DNA of 64,000 nt from Ascidiimonas aurantiaca (GTDB lineage Bacteria > Bacteroidota > Bacteroidia > Flavobacteriales > Flavobacteriaceae), in assembly GCF_037646345.1 (NCBI RefSeq), contig NZ_JBBEWR010000005.1:186001-250000 (forward strand), written 5' to 3'. Below, piece after piece: positions 17,845 through 27,100 of the stretch; the first letter of the stretch is position 1; each line of letters opens with the position of its first letter. The translations under genes and the position numbers were made by a program. The notes below the pieces were generated by a model that saw nothing but the letters and a program-made list of their open reading frames with translations, searched no databases and had not been told where the DNA came from.

Positions 17845-18315
17845 GCATTGAAAATGTTACTAATATTAAATTTTAGGCTAAAATATTTAATTTTTTTGAA
17901 TATAAATAAACTTTTAAGCTTAAATCATTGTTAGGAAATGATTGATTAATTTAAAACATATAGTTTAGCGGTCACTACTAAAATCTCGAGGTACGAATAC
18001 AAAACACAAAACTCCCGAGGCTTTCTTACCTACTTATAAACCTTAAACTTGTGTTAGAAAAAGCTTTTGGTAAAAAGCATACTCGATGTTTTTTATAGAT
18101 GGAATTTGCGGAGGCATATTATAAAAAGCATATAGAGTTTATTTTTTTGGTTTGCAAATTTTGTATAGGCCTCGTGTAAAGATTTTAACTGCTAATATGT
18201 TAAATATTTTCTTACTTAAAATATTATTTATAAATTTAAGAAAAGGATTACAATTAAATTAACAGCCAAATACTTTGGGTTGTTTCTGTTTTTTACTAAC
18301 ATTTAAAATCATATC
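17845..18315. other. Intergenic, promoter region of two divergent units
   Basis: About 470 bp of A+T-rich DNA between the DUF5690 operon (leftward) and the peptide array (rightward). Short CTCGAGG / CTCCCGAGG words near 17985-18020 could pair weakly. No gene or confident promoter is seen. Confidence 0.5.
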
Positions 18316-18537
18316 ATGAAAAAAAAGAAGTTAAAGCATTTACAGTTTAAAAAAATGACCATTTCCCATGCCGGCGGGAAACTTATCGGAGGAGAGGGAG
18401 TTCCCACTGCACTGAATGCCCAAAACCGTCCAAGCGCATTACAGTGTACGATATTGTGTGATACCCGAGACCTGGTGTGTCAAACACTGATTTGTGACAC
18501 GAGAAACGGTTGTGTGCCTTTTACAAGAGCTTGTTAA
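18316..18537 (+). CDS. Lanthipeptide-like precursor, array copy 1
   Basis: A 73-residue peptide that opens the array. The leader reads MKKKKLKHLQFKKMTISH, the 'KL..L.F.K.TIS' pattern of Bacteroidota class I lanthipeptide leaders, and ends at KLIGGEG near residue 28. The core holds six Cys, and most have a Ser or Thr a few residues upstream at the spacings S-x3-C, T-x2-C, T-x4-C, T-x2-C and T-x3-C. That is the arrangement needed for a ladder of lanthionine rings. No LanB, LanC or C39 transporter gene lies within this window, so the maturation enzymes must be elsewhere if the peptide is modified. Confidence 0.8.
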   Translation: MKKKKLKHLQFKKMTISHAGGKLIGGEGVPTALNAQNRPSALQCTILCDTRDLVCQTLICDTRNGCVPFTRAC

Positions 18538-18562
18538 GAAATTTGATTTTAAAACCAGTTTT

Positions 18563-18802
18563 ATGAAAAAAAAGAAACTACATTCCCTTCATTTTAAAAA
18601 AGTAACTATTTCTCATGCAAAAGGACATCTCCTGGGAGGCGGATTTAATATAACCGAAGGGTGTTATCCTCCCAATACATTCTATTGTGAAAGTATTTTG
18701 ATATGCCCACATACAAATTTATGTCCCAATACGGATACGTGTGTCAGTTTTTTTGAGGTATGCGATACCAATGTGCCAAATGAATGTTTTATAATAGAAT
18801 AG
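18563..18802 (+). CDS. Lanthipeptide-like precursor, array copy 2
   Basis: 79 residues. The ATG at 18563 is chosen over an earlier in-frame start because it restores the family leader MKKKKLHSLHFKKVTISH. The leader ends at GHLLGGG. The core has seven Cys with T-x2-C, T-x2-C, S-x3-C, T-x2-C, T-x2-C and S-x4-C spacings, a different ring order from copies 5 and 6, and a longer tail (DTNVPNECFIIE). The gene begins 25 bp after copy 1. Confidence 0.78.
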   Translation: MKKKKLHSLHFKKVTISHAKGHLLGGGFNITEGCYPPNTFYCESILICPHTNLCPNTDTCVSFFEVCDTNVPNECFIIE

Positions 18803-18924
18803 TTTTTACCAATTTAATGGGAGATGGCGCTTGACAAAAAAGCACTTTTTGTTTTGGCTATGTTGGTATAGTGCCTGTGTTTTACGAAAAAATTGAATGA
18901 GTCTTACTCTAACCTGTGATATTT

Positions 18925-19158
18925 ATGAAAAAGAAGAGTTTAAACCGGTTGCATTTTAAAAAAACGATCATTTCTCATGCTACCGGAAGGTTTACAGGGG
19001 GGCTTGAGGTGGGGCCTTCAGGCCCTACGGTACTTGCTACGGCCAATTGCCCCAGCAGGCTTGGATGTACTTTTACCTGTAGCGTTCAGGTTGCATGTCC
19101 TTCACTGGCCTGTGACCAGACATTGCAGGGGTGTGCCCCTCTCAGTAATATATGCTAA
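18925..19158 (+). CDS. Lanthipeptide-like precursor, array copy 3
   Basis: 77 residues from the ATG at 18925, which gives the leader MKKKSLNRLHFKKTIISH and processing site RFTGGLE. The core begins with a Gly/Pro/Thr-rich spacer, then CPSRLGCTFTCSVQVACPSLAC. The spacings S-x3-C, T-x2-C, S-x4-C and S-x2-C repeat the order seen in copy 1. Separated from copy 2 by 122 bp, so it may have its own promoter. Confidence 0.78.
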   Translation: MKKKSLNRLHFKKTIISHATGRFTGGLEVGPSGPTVLATANCPSRLGCTFTCSVQVACPSLACDQTLQGCAPLSNIC

Positions 19159-19361
19159 CTAACCAGCATAGAGCAAACCAAATAATGGTGCATGGTGCCT
19201 TTGAACAGGTGTCTGGTACGCTTTTAAAGGATAATTATAAACGTTTTATTTTCTTACTAAAAAATATTTAATTATCTTTATATCATAAAGATATATTCTT
19301 AATAACGCTTGCCTTTGGTTTCCCCGACCGCTTCTTTTAGAAACTACAAAAACTACATATT

Positions 19362-19577
19362 ATGAAAAAAAAGAAGCTGAATCAGTTACACCTGAAAAAA
19401 ACAATTATCTCCCGTTTTACAGAGGGGGTTAAAGGAGGGCAGCCATTGGGCGATCAACAACTCATAGTCACGCTGCAGTGTACTATTTACTGCTCTATAA
19501 ACTGCCCTACGCTGTTTAATTGTCCAACACTTGATCGTATTAACTGCCCCGATTCCATACGGATCTGTGTGGCGTAA
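19362..19577 (+). CDS. Lanthipeptide-like precursor, array copy 4
   Basis: 71 residues with leader MKKKKLNQLHLKKTIISRF and processing site GVKGGQP. The core includes INCPTLFNCPTLDRINCP, with T-x3-C and T-x5-C spacings and a terminal S-x3-C (SIRIC). The gene follows a 203-bp spacer with A+T-rich promoter-like DNA. Confidence 0.78.
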   Translation: MKKKKLNQLHLKKTIISRFTEGVKGGQPLGDQQLIVTLQCTIYCSINCPTLFNCPTLDRINCPDSIRICVA

Positions 19578-19700
19578 AACACCCATTGGAAAGTTGTGTT
19601 TTTAACAAATTTCCAAACAGCTTTTTTTGAAGGAAAAAGCCATTTTTAATACTTAATTAAACAATACTATACTATCAGTAAACCAGTAAAACTAAATATC

Positions 19701-19967
19701 ATGAAAAAAAAGAAGTTAAACCAATTGCAACTTAAAAAGACAACGATCTCTAAGTTTTCTAAGCATCCCGTGGGAGGGCAACTCATTGGAGACAATGACA
19801 TTATAGTCCCTATTACCTTTAACAATTGTACGTTAAACTGTCCAAGCCTTATTAATTGTCCTACTCTGTTTAATTGTCCTACTCTGGATATTCGTTGTGA
19901 TACCCTGCGATGTCCTACATTTGATCCCGTTGGCTGCGGCCCGACTAATACATGGGTGTGTCCGTAA
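19701..19967 (+). CDS. Lanthipeptide-like precursor, array copy 5
   Basis: 88 residues, leader MKKKKLNQLQLKKTTISKF, processing site HPVGGQLIG. The core is the clearest of the set: CPSLINCPTLFNCPTLDIRC then DTLRC, giving S-x3-C, T-x3-C, T-x4-C, T-x2-C. It ends with an unmodified-looking tail (GPTNTWVCP). A terminator hairpin follows at 19992. Nearly the same leader as copies 4, 6 and 7 points to recent duplication. Confidence 0.82.
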   Translation: MKKKKLNQLQLKKTTISKFSKHPVGGQLIGDNDIIVPITFNNCTLNCPSLINCPTLFNCPTLDIRCDTLRCPTFDPVGCGPTNTWVCP

Positions 19968-19991
19968 GCACTAAATGATCTTAGAAACCTC

Positions 19992-20019
19992 AAAACCACA
20001 TCCATTCGATGTGGTTTTG
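19992..20019 (+). terminator. Terminator after array copy 5
   Basis: AAAACCACATC (19992-20002) pairs with GATGTGGTTTT (20008-20018) around a 5-base loop, ending in a T run. It stops transcription 25 bp after copy 5, so copy 6 needs its own promoter or readthrough. Confidence 0.8.
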
Positions 20020-20071
20020 TCTGCTCTACTCAACATAGAAAGAAGATACTTATTTATTAAAATAAAACGTC

Positions 20072-20332
20072 ATGAAAAAAAAGAAGCTAAATCAGTTACA
20101 TCTTAAGAAAAGAACTATTTCAAATTTTTCCAGGTATCTTACGGGAGGACAACTTTTGGATAATGATGATAATACCACCCATACTTCTATTGTTTGTACA
20201 TGGGACTGTCCAAGCCAGGTACAATGTCCTACTCTGTACAATTGCCCTACCGTTGGTGTTGGATGCGAAACAGTACAATGCCCTACCAGGGCTCTTGATG
20301 AGTGCTATTCTACTTTTGCATGGATCTGTTAG
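20072..20332 (+). CDS. Lanthipeptide-like precursor, array copy 6
   Basis: 86 residues, leader MKKKKLNQLHLKKRTISNF, processing site YLTGGQLL. The core repeats the copy 5 plan exactly although the residues between the Cys differ: CPSQVQCPTLYNCPTVGVGC then ETVQC, i.e. S-x3-C, T-x3-C, T-x4-C, T-x2-C, and then a C-terminal Cys (TFAWIC). Conservation of spacing with divergence of the intervening residues argues for selection on ring topology. Confidence 0.82.
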   Translation: MKKKKLNQLHLKKRTISNFSRYLTGGQLLDNDDNTTHTSIVCTWDCPSQVQCPTLYNCPTVGVGCETVQCPTRALDECYSTFAWIC

Positions 20333-20508
20333 TGATGAAGTAACTATATATACATACAAACTCTAAATTAATTGACGGGGAGTTTTTGATATACATACTA
20401 AAAGTAATCATTATATTACTGTTAAATAATATTTTATTCACATTAAAAAAGCAGTTTTTTACTATATAAAAAATGTAAAAAAATTTATTAATTAATTAGA
20501 AATGTCAT

Positions 20509-20760
20509 AAAAAAAAGAAGTTAAACCAATTACAGCTTAAGAAGTCGACAATTTCTCATTTGTCAAAAGATGCGGTTGGAGGGCAGATCCCAACACAAAA
20601 TCAGGAGTTTTTTCCTACAGTGGTTATTCAATGTTCATTTGAATGCCATACTCAGTTACAATGCCCTTCTGTTTTTATTTGCCCTCCTACAGAAGGTTGT
20701 CCGTTCCCCACAGATGCTTGTAGCCTGGGGTGTCCTCCCCCTACGACTTTACCTTTCTAA
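20509..20760 (+). pseudogene. Lanthipeptide-like precursor, array copy 7, start codon destroyed
   Basis: The frame from 20509 encodes the complete family leader (KKKKLNQLQLKKSTISHL), a DAVGGQIP processing site and a Cys-rich core (T-x3-C, S-x3-C, T-x2-C). The start codon is broken: where copy 5 has ATG followed by eight A, this copy has only AT followed by eight A, so the G is missing. The preceding ATG at 20502 runs out of frame into a stop two codons later. The only in-frame alternative start is a TTG at 20560 that would remove the leader. The copy is either dead or reflects a sequencing indel. Confidence 0.75.
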
Positions 20761-20814
20761 GGCTCAAACTTCCAAACGCTATTCTTTAGTGAAATAGTAT
20801 CCTTTTTTACTAAT

Positions 20815-20845
20815 CTCGGCAAGGCTGGCCTTGCTGAGATTTTCT
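20815..20845 (+). terminator. Terminator after array copy 7
   Basis: CTCGGCAAGGC (20815-20825) pairs with GCCTTGCTGAG (20828-20838), one G-T pair, followed by ATTTT. It closes the copy 7 transcript. Confidence 0.78.
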
Positions 20846-20931
20846 TATATTTTTTGTGCAAAAAAGATAGTTTTATAAGAATTTTCAAATATTTAGTATC
20901 ATAGAAGTATAATCTAAATATTTGAAACCTT

Positions 20932-21099
20932 ATGAAAAAGAAGAGCTTACAAAACTTATCTTTAAAAAAAAGAGACTATTGCCAATATCTAATTTCTTAA
21001 GGGGGGTTGGACCATGATATCACTATAGGAGGTTTTACCTGCGGAACCATTTGTGATACCACGAATTGGTTTAACTGCAGAACGGATAATTGTAACTAA
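20932..21099 (+). pseudogene. Lanthipeptide-like precursor, array copy 8, decayed
   Basis: A start (MKKKSLQNLSLKK) is followed by frame loss at an A run near 20962 and an in-frame TAA at 20998. The leader's ETIAN text can be read only in another frame. The first frame then resumes with GGLDHDITIGGFTCGTICDTTNWFNC...CN to a stop at 21097. At least two indels are needed to restore a continuous precursor. The core is short, with four Cys. Confidence 0.65.
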
Positions 21100-21138
21100 G
21101 TATGGATATATACCCCCTATTTTTTTAATCCAGATAAC

Positions 21139-21168
21139 AAAACTGCCTGTTTAGGGGGCAGTTTTTGT
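21139..21168 (+). terminator. Terminator closing the peptide array
   Basis: AAAACTGCC (21139-21147) pairs with GGCAGTTTT (21157-21165) with a 9-base loop and a T tail, about 40 bp after the decayed copy 8. Confidence 0.78.
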
Positions 21169-21249
21169 TTGAGAATTTACAGACAATTATGGTTCAAAAA
21201 CACAGGGTTTAACATTCTCTTACATTTCTGTGCGCTATCTTCGTAGAAA

Positions 21250-22422
21250 ATGAAAAAGATGGTTATGCTGCTGGCAAGATATGCTTTGGTTTTATTTTTT
21301 GGAATATGTACCGTGTTTTCGCTATATGCACAGACCCCTCATGAAGCGCAAATACAGGCAGATAGTTTATTAAGGGCCGGAAACTATTCTCAGGCTATTA
21401 CCTATTACAAAAAAGCACCGGTTACCGCGAAAACAGTCGTATCGCTGGCCAGAGCCTTACAAGTGAATGGTAATGTAAAAGCGGCTGTTAAGGCCTACGA
21501 AAAAGCGCTGGCAATGGACAGTTTGCCGATACCCTCCCGTCATGAACTCGCTAAATTATATACCCAAACCTTTCAAATAGAAAAAGCCCGGGAGCATTTA
21601 AAAGAGCTTACACAATTGGACCCTCTTAATCCGGTATATACCTATCGACTGGGCCTGCTCGCACAAAAACAAAAAGACAGTAGGTATCCTGATTATTTTA
21701 AAAAAGCATTTGCTATAGACCCAGCACACGTACCCTCTATTAAACAACTGGCAAAATACTATTTACTCAATAAACCCAGAGACTCTGCCCGGTATTTCAT
21801 CAATCTGGGACTCACTTTTAATGAAGCCGATATGCTACTGCTCAATCTGAAGGCTCAATATTATTATTATGAAGAAAACTATGAGATGGCAGTGAAAGCG
21901 TTCTCAAAACTTCGGGATTACGGTGAAGATGAGGCCTATGTGTATGAAAAACTGGCGTATTCGTATTGGAACATGAACAAACCGGAGAAGGCCCTGGAGA
22001 ATTTCAGGGTACTGATAGCACGAAATAATAAACCTGCGTGGCACTATGAAATGGCAGAGATATTTGAGGAACTTGAGCAGAGAGACAGTGCTATTGCCCG
22101 GGCAAAAACGGCGCTAAAGCTTAAAAAAGTATCTAATATTAATGAATACCTCTTACTGGCAAGGCTGTATCAGTATAAAAGGGATTATAAGAATGCTATA
22201 AAATATTACCAGTATGCAGTGACCGAAAATCCGGAGTATTATTTTGGATACTATCAAATCGCATTTCTCGCAGATCAGTATTATGCCGATGCCACTTCCA
22301 AACTATACCACTACCAGAATTTTCAAAAAAAAGTGCCGGCAGATATGGGGATGTACTCTGAGTTTGTTGAGAAAAGAATAAGTGAACTTAAGGCAGAGAT
22401 CCATATGCAGGTAGAAGAATAA
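21250..22422 (+). CDS. Secreted tetratricopeptide repeat protein
   Basis: The 390-residue protein has a signal peptide (hydrophobic about residues 6-24, then LYAQTP) and at least eight TPR-like helix pairs. Typical units are LLRAGNYSQAITYYKKAP, LQVNGNVKAAVKAYEKALAMD, YWNMNKPEKALENFRVL, and RDYKNAIKYYQYAVTENP near residue 320. It is probably a periplasmic scaffold protein. It stands alone: a terminator lies upstream and 160 bp separate it from the MarR gene, so a role in the preceding peptide array is possible but not shown. Confidence 0.85.
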   Translation: MKKMVMLLARYALVLFFGICTVFSLYAQTPHEAQIQADSLLRAGNYSQAITYYKKAPVTAKTVVSLARALQVNGNVKAAVKAYEKALAMDSLPIPSRHELAKLYTQTFQIEKAREHLKELTQLDPLNPVYTYRLGLLAQKQKDSRYPDYFKKAFAIDPAHVPSIKQLAKYYLLNKPRDSARYFINLGLTFNEADMLLLNLKAQYYYYEENYEMAVKAFSKLRDYGEDEAYVYEKLAYSYWNMNKPEKALENFRVLIARNNKPAWHYEMAEIFEELEQRDSAIARAKTALKLKKVSNINEYLLLARLYQYKRDYKNAIKYYQYAVTENPEYYFGYYQIAFLADQYYADATSKLYHYQNFQKKVPADMGMYSEFVEKRISELKAEIHMQVEE

Positions 22423-22584
22423 AGCTGTTTTCCCCTTATTTTTTGCTCTAAAAAAGCTGCGGTAAACCATGATAAGCATTTTATAAACAGTTTCTTAAAA
22501 TTTTAGCAAATCTTTAACCCTGGTTGCAGCTACAACTACTTTCAGTATTTCTAATTTTACAGGCTTAAAAGAAACAAGGGCCTA

Positions 22585-23028
22585 ATGCAATTTAATTTTG
22601 ATGTCACCCTGTTACCCTGGATTGGTAAGATTAATAAAGATTTTACCTTTTTAGTAACACAGCGGCTTGAACAAAAAAAACTGGACCTTACGGCTCACCA
22701 GTGGTTACTTCTTAAAAAACTGAATGACCTTGATGGCCAGCCTCAATACAATCTGGCCTTTATTACGCATCGTGACAAAACCTCACTTACCAGGCTGGTG
22801 CATATTGTAGAGAGAAAAGGCTACGTACGAAGAGTACCCTGTACTCACGATAGAAGGGTGAATAAAGTATATCTTACGGCTTTGGGACGTGATATATTGC
22901 AAAAAGCGCTTCCTGTCATAACAACACTGGTTACTCAAATGGAAAACGGTGTAAGTAAAGAGGAGATCTTTACGGCCATAGAAATACTTAAAAAAGTAAG
23001 ATGTAATCTGGAAAAAATAGCTAACTAA
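22585..23028 (+). CDS. MarR family transcriptional regulator
   Basis: The 147-residue protein has the MarR winged-helix plan: a dimerisation helix at the N-terminus, LTAHQWLLLKKL (about 34-45), a recognition-helix region HRDKTSLTRLVHIVERKGYVRRVPCTHDRRVNKVYLTALG (about 68-105) with the DRR wing motif, and a C-terminal helix. It is the first gene of an operon with an RND efflux pump, 11 bp ahead of the adaptor gene, so it is the likely local repressor relieved by a pump substrate. Confidence 0.9.
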   Translation: MQFNFDVTLLPWIGKINKDFTFLVTQRLEQKKLDLTAHQWLLLKKLNDLDGQPQYNLAFITHRDKTSLTRLVHIVERKGYVRRVPCTHDRRVNKVYLTALGRDILQKALPVITTLVTQMENGVSKEEIFTAIEILKKVRCNLEKIAN

Positions 23029-23039
23029 ACCACCAACAC

Positions 23040-24167
23040 ATGCGAAAGATCATTTTATCCGTTTTAGGGATATTACTTATAGTAGGGGCCTATTTTGCCG
23101 CAAATGCCCTTATTGAAAACAAGAAAAAACCCCGCTCCCGTATTAACAGAATAACCAAAACCGTTTTTGTGGATACTGTGGTCAACGGGAGAATACCCAT
23201 TATCGTAAAAGCCAATGGAAATCTTACCGCTCGAAACCGTATAGAACTGTTCTCCGAGGTACAGGGTATTTTTGAAGGGGGAGCCAAACCTTTTCTCCAG
23301 GCGCAGCGCTACCGAAGAGGGGAAACATTGATACGAATAGATGCTGCTGAGTTTTATGCCGGGGTACAATCGCAAAAAAGTAATTTGTATAACCTCATAG
23401 CAGCCGCTATGCCTGATATACGTCTGGATTATCCCGAAGTTTTTGAGAAATGGCAAGCTTACCTGGACCGTTTTGATATGAAGAAAAGTACTCCCGTACT
23501 TCCAGAGATCGTTTCAGACCGGGAGCGGTATTTCATTAATGGCCGCGGTATTGTACAGGCGTATTATGATGTAAAGAATTCAGAACAACGCCTGGTGAAG
23601 TATGTAATTACGGCTCCGTTTGATGGAGTGCTTGTTGAAGCTCTCGTAAACGAGGGGACACTGGTGCGAAATGGGCAGAAGCTCGGAGAATTCATAGACC
23701 CATCTGTTTATGAAATGCCAGTTTCAGTAAATCGTTCGTTTGCCCATTTGCTTAAAACAGGTAAAGAAGTACTGCTTACTGACCTTGAAGGCGCTGCTCA
23801 ATGGAAAGGGAAAGTGGTACGTGTAAATCAAAGTGTTGATCAACAAACTCAAACCGTTACTGCTTTTGTAGAGGTGAGAGGAGAGAATTTGCGCGAGGGG
23901 ATGTATCTGGAAGCGGCCCTGCAGGCAAGGGAGGAAGAAAAGGCTATAGAAATTGACCGTAACCTGCTTACTGAAGCCAAACAGGTGTTTATTGTAAAAG
24001 ACAGTATCCTTGATGTAATAGATGTAAACCCTGTGTTTTTTTCAGACAGAACAGTAGTTATTACCAATGCACCTGATGGGACCGTATTACTGGCCAGGCC
24101 GGTACCGGGTGCTTATCCCGGAATGCTGGTAAAAGTTTACAGGGAAGAAGAAACCGTTAAACCCTAG
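23040..24167 (+). CDS. RND efflux periplasmic adaptor subunit (HlyD/AcrA-like)
   Basis: The 375-residue protein has an N-terminal signal-anchor helix (ILSVLGILLIVGAYFAANAL). A split lipoyl/barrel-sandwich domain follows (TARNRIELFSEVQGIFEGG about 62-80, paired with YVITAPFDGVLVEALVNEGTLVRNGQKLGEF about 187-217). A beta-barrel region (WKGKVVRVNQSVDQQTQTVTAFVEV about 260) and a membrane-proximal domain complete it. It bridges the RND pump and the TolC-like exit duct. Start and stop positions are tightly packed against MarR and the pump gene. Confidence 0.9.
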   Translation: MRKIILSVLGILLIVGAYFAANALIENKKKPRSRINRITKTVFVDTVVNGRIPIIVKANGNLTARNRIELFSEVQGIFEGGAKPFLQAQRYRRGETLIRIDAAEFYAGVQSQKSNLYNLIAAAMPDIRLDYPEVFEKWQAYLDRFDMKKSTPVLPEIVSDRERYFINGRGIVQAYYDVKNSEQRLVKYVITAPFDGVLVEALVNEGTLVRNGQKLGEFIDPSVYEMPVSVNRSFAHLLKTGKEVLLTDLEGAAQWKGKVVRVNQSVDQQTQTVTAFVEVRGENLREGMYLEAALQAREEEKAIEIDRNLLTEAKQVFIVKDSILDVIDVNPVFFSDRTVVITNAPDGTVLLARPVPGAYPGMLVKVYREEETVKP

Positions 24168-24172
24168 CTGCC

Positions 24173-27100
24173 ATGAGAAAAATACTCAGTTACTTTATCA
24201 AGTATCACGTAGCCGTTAATGTCGTTATACTCGCTTTTGCTATTTTCGGTGTCGTAGGAATGCTGTCCCTTAAGTCGTCCTTCTTTCCACTTGTAGAGTC
24301 GCGTATCATCAATATTAATATTACCTACCCCGGAGCTTCTCCTATGGAAATTGAAGAGGGGGTGGTGCTAAAGATAGAAGAAAACCTTAAAGGACTGGAG
24401 GGCATTGAACGGGTAACTTCCACTGCTTCCGAAAACAGTGGTATTGTTACTGTGGAAATAGAAAAAGGCCGTAACATTGATCTTATGCTACTGGAAGTAA
24501 AAAATGCAGTAGATCGTGTACCTTCTTTTCCGGTAGATATGGAACCGCTTATTGTTGCCAAACGTGAAGAAGTACGTCCTACTATTTCTTTTGCAGTAAG
24601 TGGTAAAGATATTCCTTTATCTACCCTTAAACAAATAGGGCAGCAAATAGAAAATGATCTTCGCGCCATGGATGGGGTCTCCCAGATAGAAGTATCAGGA
24701 TATCCCGATGAAGAGATAGAGATCGCCGTAAACGAAAACCAGTTACTCGCCTATCAGCTTACCTTTAGTGATGTAGCGACCGCAGTGGGTAATGCCAATA
24801 TACTGGTTACGGGAGGCAATATTAAAACGACTGATGAGGAATACCTTATTCGCGCCAATGCCCGGAACTATTATGCCAATGAGCTTGCTAATCTTATTAT
24901 TAAGGCAGATCCTTCCGGGGCTTCCGTACGCCTTAAAGATGTGGCCATATTACGTGATCGGTTTTCAGAAACCCCAAATGCAACCTATTTTAACGGAGAG
25001 CTTTCTGTAAATGTGACCGTAGTAAGTACCAATACAGAAGACCTGATCTCTTCGGCAGATAAAGTAAAACTCTATATAGAAGAATTTAATAAAAAATATA
25101 ATAATGTGCGTCTGGATGTGGTAAGCGACCGTTCTATTACGCTTAACCAGCGTACCGCTCTGCTAACAGAAAATGCTGTTATTGGTATATTACTGGTGCT
25201 TTCATTCCTTTCTATTTTTCTCAATACCCGTCTTGCGTTCTGGGTGGCTTTTGGGCTGCCTATTTCCTTTTTGGGGATGTTTGTGTTTGCAGGCCAGTTT
25301 GATGTAACTATTAATGTACTATCGCTTTTCGGGATGATCATTGTGATCGGGATACTGGTAGATGATGGTATTGTAATCGCTGAAAACATATATCAGCATT
25401 ATGAACAGGGTAAAAATCCCGTTCAGGCAGCTATAGATGGTACTATGGAAGTAATCCCTCCCGTAGTTTCCGCCATTATAACCACCTTGCTGGCGTTTTC
25501 TACCTTTTTGTTTCTGGACAGCCGTATAGGTGAATTTTTCAGTGAAGTATCCGTAATAGTGATTCTTACCCTTACAGTCTCATTGGTAGAGGCTCTTATC
25601 ATATTGCCGGCACACCTTGCACATTCCAAAGCTTTACGACCCAAGAACAATGAACCTAAAAAAGGACTGGCCCGGTTTTTTGCAGGGATGCGTTATATTA
25701 ACATTTATGGCGATCGTATCATGAGCTGGATGCGTGAGCGTTTGTATGGCCCGGTATTGAAGTTCAGCCTGCAGAATAAATTACTGGTATTTGGCATTTT
25801 TACAGCCGCTTTTATTCTCACAATTGGCTCTATAGGAGGCGGGATCATAGGAGTTACACTTTTCCCCAGAATTGCCAGTGATCAGGTAAACATAGAACTG
25901 GCCATGCCACGGGGTACCAATGAACGTATTACCGATTCTATTATTACTGTTATTGAAGAAAATGCATGGGAGCTTAATAAGGAAATGTCTCAGGAATTTA
26001 TGCCGGGATCAGATAAACTGCTTTTTCGCAATACTATACGTACCATAAGCAGTTCTTCAACGGCCACGCTTAGTATTAATCTGTTGCCCGGAGAAGAACG
26101 GCCCGATGCTGTGAGTTCAGGTTTGGTAGCCAACCGCCTCAGTGATAAAGTGGGGCCTGTATTTGGTACCGAAAAACTGGTATTTGGTTCAGGAGGTAAC
26201 TTTGGCGGAAGTCCGGTATCAGTTTCCTTATTGGGGAACAATATTGCTGAACTTAAAGCTGCCAAACAGGAACTTAAAGACATACTTAATTCCAATCCCG
26301 TATTGCGGGATGTTACAGATAATGATCCTGCGGGGATCAAAGAAATACGGCTTACCTTAAAAGAGAGTGCCTACCTTCTGGGGCTCAATACGCGTTTGGT
26401 AATGGATCAGGTACGTGCCGGTTTCTTTGGGGTGCAGGCACAGCGTTTTCAACGCGGGCAGGATGAAATACGCGTATGGGTACGTTATGACCGTCAAAAC
26501 CGTGCCTCAATCAACGATCTGGATGGTATGCGCATTGTTACCCCTTCCGGAGACCGCATACCACTAAGGGAAATTGCCACATACACTATAGAACGGGGCG
26601 ATGTGTCTATTAACCGACTGGATGGTAAACGCGAAATACAGGTATCGGCAGACCTTAAGGACCCCAGTGCGAGTGCTACAGACATTCTGGATAATATACA
26701 GGCTGAGGTAATGCCCGGTATTCAATCGCGATACCCTACCGTAAGTGCTTCTTACGAAGGACAAAACCGGGAAGCGGGTAAACTAAACCGCTCATTAAAA
26801 AGTGCAGGAAGTGTGATACTGATACTTATTTATTTTACTATTGCTTTTACCTTTAGAAGTATGAGTCAGCCTATACTCTTGCTGTTACTTATTCCGTTTA
26901 GTTTAACTGCTGTAGGTTGGGGGCACTGGATACATAATTTTCCGCTTAATGCCCTTTCCCTTTTAGGGATCATAGCCCTTATTGGGATCATGGTAAATGA
27001 CGGTTTGGTGCTTATAGGGAAGTTTAACAGCCTGCTGCGAAAAGGACTCACATTTGATGAAGCACTATATGAGGCCGGGAAATCACGTTTTCGGGCTATT

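Noticed and set aside
17984..18025. CTCGAGG and CTCCCGAGG words as an inverted repeat
   Set aside because: The arms do not pair well and there is no T run; likely chance.
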